A program made the position numbers and the translations under genes. 8,895 nt of DNA from JBBTVO01 sp038063195 (GTDB taxonomy: Bacteria > Patescibacteriota > Microgenomatia > Levybacterales > UBA12049), in the NCBI GenBank assembly GCA_038063195.1, contig JBBTVO010000042.1, positions 1-8,895 on the forward strand. The letters are read 5' to 3'. Shown here in pieces: positions 4,157 through 8,895 of the stretch. The notes below the pieces were generated by a model. It did not search any database and had not been told where the DNA came from. It saw only the letters and a list, made by a program, of their open reading frames with translations. How positions within the stretch are numbered: the stretch's first letter is position 1; the number at the start of each line of letters is the position of its first letter.

Positions 4157-5656
4157 TTAAGTGCGTGGCGCATCTGAAAAAACGAAACCGATAACATCCT
4201 CTGCTGAATAACTGCCATCGGCATGGGGACTATTCTCTATAAGTTTTCTGACCGGCTCCACATCTTTACCAAATGTAATAATTATCGGCTCTCCCGGTCG
4301 TCCTTGTCCTACTGCTGCTGCAAGTCCGCTACAAAGACAAACTCTTCCTTCCGTATCTTCAATTTTTCCGCCTTTCCCAACGTATGCTTTTACCGGTTCT
4401 GCGGGACACAAAAATAGAATCTTACCTTTCTCGCTCCGGCGTGCATGAACCAAATATCCATAGGCACAGTTGCGAACTCTTTTATTATATACATCCGGAT
4501 CCGATAGCGAACCTTCAAACAGTACTACTTGAAAGGGATAACCTGTTGGAGAAACAATTGCGCTTGTTGTTACACCTAGAGTTCCATTTCTAATCTTAGT
4601 GCGTAAACAATCCTTTACCTCTTCCGTGAATCCAGATTCATTTGAGAGTGCAAAAACAGAACCGCCTTGTACGCCTGCTGCTCCTTGTGCTTTTGCTTCT
4701 TCAAATTTTTCGGCCCATGATCCAGCGAACCAAAACGGCTTTCCCAGATCTCTTATCACGTCAAGATTGGGCTCGTCTTTTTCCCCATAAACAGGCTGCC
4801 CTATTTCATCAAATACATTCTTTTTTCTTGGAGGGGCATTGTGTCCTCCGGCAAGTGGTCCCTCGATTATAAAGCCGTCAGTTTTAGCCCTATCTTCAAG
4901 CACCATTGCCAGTACATGAGACGAAATTATTGCATAATACTTCGGACGTTTAAGCTCAAATCCCTTTGGAACAAATTTATTTGGATCAAGTACTATTTTA
5001 AAACCATCAGATCCCTCTACATCAACCTTGTATGAAGCTTCCTTGTTATTTGCGAAGTTTTCCAGAACTTCCGGAATTTGAAGTGGTATCCCTGCGCCGA
5101 CAATTAGCGTATCAAGTCCTGCCGTCATTGCACCAAGAATTATTGGAAGATGAGACAGTTGGACTTTTTCCAGAAGATTCATTCCGATTGGGCCTTTATG
5201 TCCTTCTTTGGCAAGCCATACTTCCACAAATGCTGCGGCAAATGCTCTATTATTATATTCATCTTGTTTTTCTTGACTGCCGGTTATCAATACTTCCGGT
5301 TTTTGCGGCAGCTTATATTTTTGCCCGGGTTTTGGCAAAAATCTATTGAGAATATTTTCTGCAATTTCAGGATTAAGGGTACCAAGAGCACTAAGAGCTC
5401 TAATTGTATCAGGGTCTCTTTCCTGAAGCCTCTGTGGCATCAATATAGGAAGTCCGACTCCCGAAACTACACCCAAAACAGGCCTGCCAAGCTTTTCGCC
5501 TGCAACTGCAACGGCACGTGCCAATCTCCAGTCCGATACGCCTACGCCCATTCCGCCTTGAATTAACTCGGGATTTCCGCCTCTAACTAATTCGGGCATT
5601 ACGTCTTTAACTAATTCGGGAGTGGGTACGTTTGTGTCTCTAAAAGCTTCAGTCAT
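4157..5656 (-). CDS. Nitronate monooxygenase-family (2-nitropropane dioxygenase-like) flavoprotein
   Basis: 499 residues from the ATG at 5656. A TIM-barrel FMN enzyme is indicated by PELIQGGMGVGVSDWRLARAVA (29-50), the first strand and phosphate-side loop. The barrel continues through ILGAMTAGLDTLIVGAG (173-189), then FIIEGPLAGGHNAPP (262-276) with the family's GGH and FWFAGSWAEKFEEA (308-321). AQGAAGVQGGSVFALSNES (323-341) is the closing FMN-binding strand. Family members oxidise nitronates, or are enoyl reductase or PfaD relatives, so the substrate here is not certain. The protein is longer than the usual ~320-residue enzymes. The extra C-terminal region (about 370-499) contains CPAEPVKAYVGKGG (417-430) and CLCSGLAAAVGQG (440-452), with a CxC that could bind metal. 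The start is set by the promoter; a TTG two codons upstream is possible. It is followed by a strong terminator and transcribed alone. Confidence 0.88.
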   Translation of the reverse strand: MTEAFRDTNVPTPELVKDVMPELVRGGNPELIQGGMGVGVSDWRLARAVAVAGEKLGRPVLGVVSGVGLPILMPQRLQERDPDTIRALSALGTLNPEIAENILNRFLPKPGQKYKLPQKPEVLITGSQEKQDEYNNRAFAAAFVEVWLAKEGHKGPIGMNLLEKVQLSHLPIILGAMTAGLDTLIVGAGIPLQIPEVLENFANNKEASYKVDVEGSDGFKIVLDPNKFVPKGFELKRPKYYAIISSHVLAMVLEDRAKTDGFIIEGPLAGGHNAPPRKKNVFDEIGQPVYGEKDEPNLDVIRDLGKPFWFAGSWAEKFEEAKAQGAAGVQGGSVFALSNESGFTEEVKDCLRTKIRNGTLGVTTSAIVSPTGYPFQVVLFEGSLSDPDVYNKRVRNCAYGYLVHARRSEKGKILFLCPAEPVKAYVGKGGKIEDTEGRVCLCSGLAAAVGQGRPGEPIIITFGKDVEPVRKLIENSPHADGSYSAEDVIGFVFSDAPRT

Positions 5657-5664
5657 GAGCAAAT

Positions 5665-5693
5665 ATAATATAGTTCTTTTACTTCGGAGTCAA
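5665..5693 (-). promoter_or_regulatory. Promoter TTGACT-17-TATTAT of the nitronate monooxygenase gene
   Basis: On the minus strand TTGACT (5693-5688), 17 bp, then TATTAT (5670-5665), then eight bases to the ATG at 5656. A leaderless start is predicted. Confidence 0.65.
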
Positions 5694-5723
5694 GCACATA
5701 TGCTATAGTACCTTAGACTGTTG

Positions 5724-5735
5724 GCAATTATATCA
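5724..5735. repeat. Dispersed motif copy E
   Basis: GCAATTATATCA, nine bases from the stop of the glycosylase gene and about 70 bases upstream of the nitronate monooxygenase ATG. On the minus strand its TGATATAAT could act as a second, upstream promoter for that gene. Confidence 0.7.
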
Positions 5736-5744
5736 CCAAACTTT

Positions 5745-6347
5745 TCAGACTCCTTTTAACTCAAGGCTTTTCCAAAGCACACGGCTGGCATAAGTTCTGT
5801 AAGGCGCCCATTTTTGAGAAATTTTTAGGAGTTTCTTTTCCGAAGGATTTTTCAACCTGTAATGTCGTTCAATTGCGCGGCGGACTCCCAAATCGCCTGC
5901 TGAGAAAACATCTTCTCTATTTAAATCAAACATGAGGAACATCTCAGCGCTCCACCTTCCAAATCCCTTAAGCTTTGTAAGCAGTTCTATAATTTGCTCA
6001 TTTTCTAATTTATCAAGGCCTTCCAGAACCACCTTCTCATCCAGAATATCTTGCGCCATAGCCTTGAGATAGCGAACTTTAGGACATGAAAGTCCCGCAC
6101 CTCTAATATCTTCGTCTTTTATTTTTAACAAATTTCTTGCAGTAATTTTTCTTTGAGGAAAAAGTGCCTGAAATCTTCCGAAAATAGTTTGCGCGGCTTT
6201 AACTGACAGCTGTTGGCCTACAATTTTTCTTGTCAGTGATGCAAAATAGTCCTTAGGAGCATCAAGATTTCTTAGCCCAACCCTAAGGGCCAAGTCGTAC
6301 ATGACCGGGTCAGCTTTCCTGAAATGTTCTAAGTATTTTTTATCCAT
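5745..6347 (-). CDS. DNA-3-methyladenine glycosylase, AlkA/HhH-GPD type
   Basis: 200 residues from the ATG at 6347. Family marks are LTRKIVGQQLSVKAAQTI (38-55) and the helix GLSCPKVRYLKAMAQDI (85-101). The helix-hairpin-helix LTKLKGFGRWSAEMFLMF (123-140) binds DNA. In DVFSAGDLGVRRAI (146-159), Asp152 is the expected catalytic aspartate. WAPYRTYASRVLWKSLE (180-196) is the usual closing helix. It removes alkylated purines such as 3-methyladenine as the first step of base excision repair, and would complement the alkyltransferase at the left edge. Length fits the short, Mag-like form without the extra N-terminal domain of E. coli AlkA. An in-frame ATG 20 codons upstream exists, but 6347 lies six bases after TGCTATAAT and the 20 extra residues look non-native, so 6347 is chosen. 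Confidence 0.93.
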   Translation of the reverse strand: MDKKYLEHFRKADPVMYDLALRVGLRNLDAPKDYFASLTRKIVGQQLSVKAAQTIFGRFQALFPQRKITARNLLKIKDEDIRGAGLSCPKVRYLKAMAQDILDEKVVLEGLDKLENEQIIELLTKLKGFGRWSAEMFLMFDLNREDVFSAGDLGVRRAIERHYRLKNPSEKKLLKISQKWAPYRTYASRVLWKSLELKGV

Positions 6348-6353
6348 GCAGAA

Positions 6354-6362
6354 ATTATAGCA
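6354..6362 (-). promoter_or_regulatory. Extended -10 TGCTATAAT of the glycosylase gene
   Basis: Perfect extended -10 on the minus strand, six bases before the ATG at 6347. No -35 is needed or seen. It decides the start codon of the glycosylase. Confidence 0.65.
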
Positions 6363-6384
6363 AATGGCGTATTGGGTTTTTTGA

Positions 6385-6393
6385 TGATAAAAT
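6385..6393 (+). promoter_or_regulatory. Extended -10 TGATAAAAT of the 210-aa membrane protein
   Basis: Lies 16 bases before the ATG at 6410, so the leader is about nine bases and has no Shine-Dalgarno. It is divergent from the glycosylase promoter, and the two -10 elements are only 22 bp apart. Confidence 0.5.
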
Positions 6394-6409
6394 AAACCTA
6401 CCTGCAAGC

Positions 6410-7042
6410 ATGGACACTTTTGCGATACTTACAATAATAAGATTGTCGGCTGCTCTTTTGATTTTCAGATTTCCTCTTTTTGGAGTTTTGCTTTCAGCAC
6501 TCCTAGATGGGTATGATTGGGATTTTTTACATACAACAGAAAAATTCAATTATGACTTTTATCAAATATGGGATAAGTTTATGGACTTAAGCTACTTAAC
6601 TATAGCTCTGGTGACTGTTAGAAATTGGAAAGACATAATAGCAAAAAAAATCGCGTTATTTTTCTATGCTTTTAGAACAAGCGGTGTACTTCTCTATTTT
6701 GCTTTTCAGATGAAACCCCTATTGTTTTTCTTTCCCAATGTTTTTGAAAACTTTTTCATCTGGTATCTTGTATTTATCCACATAAGTCGTAAGCATACTA
6801 TCCCAAAATCAAGAATCATTTGGGGGTTTATTATCTTGTGTATTGCTATCCCCAAAATTATCCACGAATATGTAATGCATATTAGAAATGTGCAATTGTG
6901 GCATATAGTTGATTTCAATTTTATCGATAAAACAAATGAAACACTCAGGCAATATACAAACTGGCTGGGATGGGGAAGTATTCTTTACATTATTCCTTTT
7001 TCTATTGCACTTCTGGCTGCTTCAAGATACAAAAAAAGCTGA
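6410..7042 (+). CDS. Multi-pass membrane protein, function unknown
   Basis: 210 residues with about six hydrophobic segments, near 4-32, 59-71, 79-98, 104-125, 135-150 and 188-205. Distinctive positions are RFPLFGVLLSALLDGYDWDF (20-39), with three acidic residues right after the first helix, and LLFFFPNVFENFF (104-116). KIIHEYVMH (149-157) is also distinctive. The conserved-looking charged and His residues at helix ends suggest a catalytic or transport role rather than a mere anchor. I believe relatives of the LLDGxDWDF/FFFPNVFENFF type occur in candidate-phylum genomes, but no function is known to me. There is no signal peptide distinct from helix 1. The stop (TGA) is followed by an 86-bp convergent gap that holds only a weak 6-bp hairpin (7041-7070). 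Confidence 0.8.
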   Translation: MDTFAILTIIRLSAALLIFRFPLFGVLLSALLDGYDWDFLHTTEKFNYDFYQIWDKFMDLSYLTIALVTVRNWKDIIAKKIALFFYAFRTSGVLLYFAFQMKPLLFFFPNVFENFFIWYLVFIHISRKHTIPKSRIIWGFIILCIAIPKIIHEYVMHIRNVQLWHIVDFNFIDKTNETLRQYTNWLGWGSILYIIPFSIALLAASRYKKS

Positions 7043-7128
7043 GCCACATGCCTCTCATCCCATCTGGCTCCCCCTAAAGGACTTATTTATCAACCGTTCT
7101 ACATGTATCCCAACCTAGGTAGTTTTTG

Positions 7129-8511
7129 TCAATTTTTTTTAAAGAAGAAGTTTAAAATTCTTTGCAATAAAGATTCTTTGGTTGCCGCTCCTTGTACCGA
7201 ACCACACTGACACGTAGAGCCTGTCCATGAACATCCAGCTTGTTTAGCACATTCAGTTGCGGGATCATAAGTTTGTGTTTGAGGTTGAGTCTGAGTTTGT
7301 GTTTGAGTAGAAGAACAATTGCAGGAAGAGCCTGTCCATGAACATCCAGCTTGTTTAGCACACTCCGATTCGGGACTTACCGTAGAAGTTTTATTACTGC
7401 AATCACAATTGCTTCCATTCCAATTGCAGCTATATTTAACACATTCACTTTGAGGATCTGAGCCAATTCCGCTTGTTGGACTGTTGTATCCTTCAGATGG
7501 GTTAGATGGGGTATTATATCTGCATTTATCTGGATTTTCACGGCAATACTTTTCATATTCTTCTCTTGGTTTTGTGCTTTCGAATGAACCTGGCTGCCCC
7601 GGCGCGCATTTGTCGGGGTTTTTGCTGCAAAATTCTTCATATTCCTGCGCTCTTTGCCCGGATTCACCTCCATAGAATCCACATTGACAAGTATTATTTG
7701 CCCATGCGCAATTTGGAGTTTTTCTGCACATTTCCTCAGGATTATATCCATAATTATCTCTTCCTCTAAAACCTCCGCAACTTTCCGGATTTTTCTCACA
7801 ATACTGCTTGCATGATGTTTCGCTATTACAACCCCCTGGTCCTGAAAAATTTCCTCCCTGAGAAGACGCATAACCCGAGCAGATTTGATAATTATTTGGG
7901 TCCGAACAAAAAGCCCTGCAAGTCTCTTCCGAATTACATCCTCCCGGACCTGTTCTATGCTCACCGCCCCGAAGCCCTGTTTGCTGTGCGAATTGACTGC
8001 ATTTCTCTCTGTTTTGTTCTTCATGACAGAAGGCTATACAGGATGAGTAAGAAGAACACCCTAATACTTCTCTTGCTTTTTGAAGAATCTGTGCTTTCCC
8101 CGGATCTCCCGTGTGTCCCCCGCTAATATTGTTTTGCTTAGCAAATTGACTGCATTTGTCAAAGTTTTCTTCCTGACTACAAACTTCTCTACAGAAGGCT
8201 TCTGAACTGCAACCAAGCAGAGATTTTGCTTTCTCTAATAGAGCAGCCTTTCCTGAATCTTCTTCTTTATAAAAACCTTTCTTTTTCGCAAAATCGATAC
8301 ACGTTTGTGAATTTAGTGGATCTTCGCAAAACTGTCTGCACGATGAATAATCAGTACATCCTCCTAGTTCTCCGATTGGAAAAGTGATACCGTACTTTTT
8401 TGCAGTTTCTTCAGGAGTTTCCTGGGCAAATACATTTCTTGAAGAAATAAAAAGAATACCTAAAGTTAAGAAGGTACTGATCAATATTAAGAAAATTAAA
8501 AAATTTTTCAT
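7129..8511 (-). CDS. Secreted modular cysteine-rich protein (40 Cys), function unknown
   Basis: 460 residues. A Sec signal peptide (1-29, cleavage near VFA-Q) leads into modules. Five copies of C-x5-C-x3-C-x8-C begin at Cys52, 101, 152, 192 and 228; the fifth has x6 at the end. The first three are joined by short helical linkers such as KAALLEKAKSLLG. Four copies of C-x5-C-x6-C-x-C begin at 262, 357 (x4), 384 and 421. Two copies of Y-E-x2-C-x6-C lie at about 291-302 and 319-330. A QT-rich linker spans 403-414. The tail SLLQRILNFFFKKN (447-460) resembles that of the secreted protein at 891-1337. The even cysteine number and regular spacing imply disulfide-bonded domains in the envelope or outside, perhaps an adhesin or surface coat. 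I recognise no named domain. The start overlaps the stop of the upstream gene (ATGA), so translation is coupled. Confidence 0.85.
   Translation of the reverse strand: MKNFLIFLILISTFLTLGILFISSRNVFAQETPEETAKKYGITFPIGELGGCTDYSSCRQFCEDPLNSQTCIDFAKKKGFYKEEDSGKAALLEKAKSLLGCSSEAFCREVCSQEENFDKCSQFAKQNNISGGHTGDPGKAQILQKAREVLGCSSYSSCIAFCHEEQNREKCSQFAQQTGLRGGEHRTGPGGCNSEETCRAFCSDPNNYQICSGYASSQGGNFSGPGGCNSETSCKQYCEKNPESCGGFRGRDNYGYNPEEMCRKTPNCAWANNTCQCGFYGGESGQRAQEYEEFCSKNPDKCAPGQPGSFESTKPREEYEKYCRENPDKCRYNTPSNPSEGYNSPTSGIGSDPQSECVKYSCNWNGSNCDCSNKTSTVSPESECAKQAGCSWTGSSCNCSSTQTQTQTQPQTQTYDPATECAKQAGCSWTGSTCQCGSVQGAATKESLLQRILNFFFKKN
7216..7362. repeat. Two perfect 36-bp DNA repeats (7216-7251 and 7327-7362) within the cysteine-rich gene
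   Basis: The two copies, 111 bp (37 codons) apart, encode the same stretch in the last two C-x5-C-x6-C-x-C modules, with the QT-rich linker between them. Identity at every base indicates recent duplication or gene conversion. The third related module (7400s) has diverged. Confidence 0.85.
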
Positions 8512-8792
8512 TTTAGAGTATCAAATGGATTTTTATATGATGCGAAAGGATTTACATATTGAGCAGTTTTGTCGAATGGATTTTCATATTTAATTTCCAG
8601 TTTTATAATAGAGGCTGTTTCTTTAGTCTCTTTAGTTTGCGGCTGTTGTTTTGTTGAAAGAAGTATTACGAGGAAAAGGATAACAAGAATTCCTAAAACG
8701 GGTATTAAAAGCACGCCTAACTTTTTTCTATCTTTAAAATAGGAAACAAGTTTAGAATTGACTTGTGGTGGAACCTGATTTTCTTGTTCCAT
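8508..8792 (-). CDS. Single-span membrane protein with three NPF motifs
   Basis: 94 residues. A polar, charged N-terminus of about 24 residues (ending YFKDRKK) is followed by one strong hydrophobic segment (LGVLLIPVLGILVILFLVILL, about 25-45) and a polar linker. The last 26 residues carry three repeats of Y-[EVK]-NPF (NPF at 71-73, 81-83, 88-90). The positive charge just before the helix predicts N-in/C-out, placing the NPF repeats outside. The repeats are also visible in DNA near 8521, 8542 and 8572. No family is recognised. The TGA stop overlaps the ATG of the cysteine-rich gene in the sequence ATGA, so the two are an operon and probably act together at the cell surface. The start is the first ATG, 22 bases downstream (in transcription direction) of the TTGACA-linked -10. 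Confidence 0.78.
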   Translation of the reverse strand: MEQENQVPPQVNSKLVSYFKDRKKLGVLLIPVLGILVILFLVILLSTKQQPQTKETKETASIIKLEIKYENPFDKTAQYVNPFASYKNPFDTLK

Positions 8793-8813
8793 TTAAAAAA
8801 CGCCTATATTTAA

Positions 8814-8842
8814 TGTGTAACAGTTAATAATAAATGTGTCAA
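8814..8842 (-). promoter_or_regulatory. Promoter TTGACA-17-(TGT)TACACA of the envelope operon
   Basis: On the minus strand consensus TTGACA (8842-8837) is 17 bp from TACACA (8819-8814), preceded by TGT. The -10 is weak, but TGn and the perfect -35 compensate. The leader is about 14 bases and contains AGGCG, a poor Shine-Dalgarno. Confidence 0.5.
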
Positions 8843-8878
8843 GTCTTTTCAAACAGGGCAAGGGTGGAAAAATCCGAA

Positions 8879-8890
8879 GCAATTATATCA
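8879..8890. repeat. Dispersed motif copy F
   Basis: GCAATTATATCA followed by GAAG, as in copies B and D, at the right edge of the window. In the minus direction it lies about 90 bases upstream of the envelope operon ATG and could act as a second promoter. Confidence 0.7.
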
Positions 8891-8895
8891 GAAGA

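Noticed and set aside
4223..5566. Several plus-strand frames opposite the nitronate monooxygenase gene
   Set aside because: All are antisense to a gene with strong family motifs along its whole length.
7041..7070. Hairpin GAGCCA...TGGCTC as a terminator after the 210-aa protein
   Set aside because: Only six pairs around an 18-base loop and no following T-run.
7377..8024. Minus-strand 215-codon frame overlapping the cysteine-rich gene
   Set aside because: Alternate-frame shadow of the repeated cysteine modules; it has no signal peptide, promoter or recognisable domain.
2281..8890. CRISPR array made from the repeated 12-mer
   Set aside because: Spacing is from about 0.4 to 3 kb with genes in between, the repeat is too short and no cas gene is present.
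1..8895. tRNA, rRNA, insertion sequence or integrase
   Set aside because: No cloverleaf-like sequence, rRNA-like block, transposase motif or terminal inverted repeat pair was seen in the gaps.

Overview
The window looks like chromosomal DNA of a small-genome bacterium, most likely Patescibacteria/CPR (Microgenomates-like). This is inferred from protein character, not from a marker gene. The reasons are: AT-rich DNA; short, densely packed single-gene units; several small orphan membrane or secreted proteins; a stand-alone EF-Tu domain-2-like protein; and a long-form nitronate monooxygenase. No rRNA, tRNA, CRISPR array, transposase or phage gene is visible.

Layout from left to right. Positions 1-260 (-) are the 5' part of an O6-alkylguanine-DNA alkyltransferase-type gene that runs off the left edge. 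Positions 356-820 (+) encode a four-helix membrane protein and 891-1337 (+) a small secreted protein with two CxxxxC loops. A possible 30-residue ORF lies at 1340-1432 (-). Unrecognised soluble proteins follow at 1533-2276 (-) and 2348-2626 (-), the second inside a pair of 17-bp direct repeats. A small membrane protein is at 2750-3007 (+), the EF-Tu domain-2-like protein at 3107-3358 (+), a NYN/LabA-type nuclease-fold protein at 3453-3995 (-), a nitronate monooxygenase-family flavoprotein at 4157-5656 (-), an AlkA-type DNA glycosylase at 5745-6347 (-) and a multi-pass membrane protein at 6410-7042 (+). Last comes a translationally coupled two-gene envelope operon at 7129-8792 (-): a single-span protein with three NPF motifs, then a 40-cysteine modular secreted protein.

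Two genome-scale signals stand out. First, the 12-mer GCAATTATATCA occurs six times, always in the same orientation and always between genes (2281, 3031, 3436, 4112, 5724, 8879). Its reverse complement contains a perfect extended -10 (TGATATAAT), but several copies have no same-strand gene to drive. It may be a promoter, a polar chromosome signal or a DNA-uptake-like sequence. Second, most genes have a -10 hexamer only 6-10 nt upstream of the ATG, which implies leaderless mRNAs. This spacing corrects several start codons. The clear exception is the EF-Tu-like gene, which has a proper leader with a Shine-Dalgarno.

Functionally, the two alkylation-repair proteins (direct reversal and base excision) form one theme. 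Envelope proteins form the other: two secreted cysteine-containing proteins that share a similar C-terminal tail, and several small membrane proteins.
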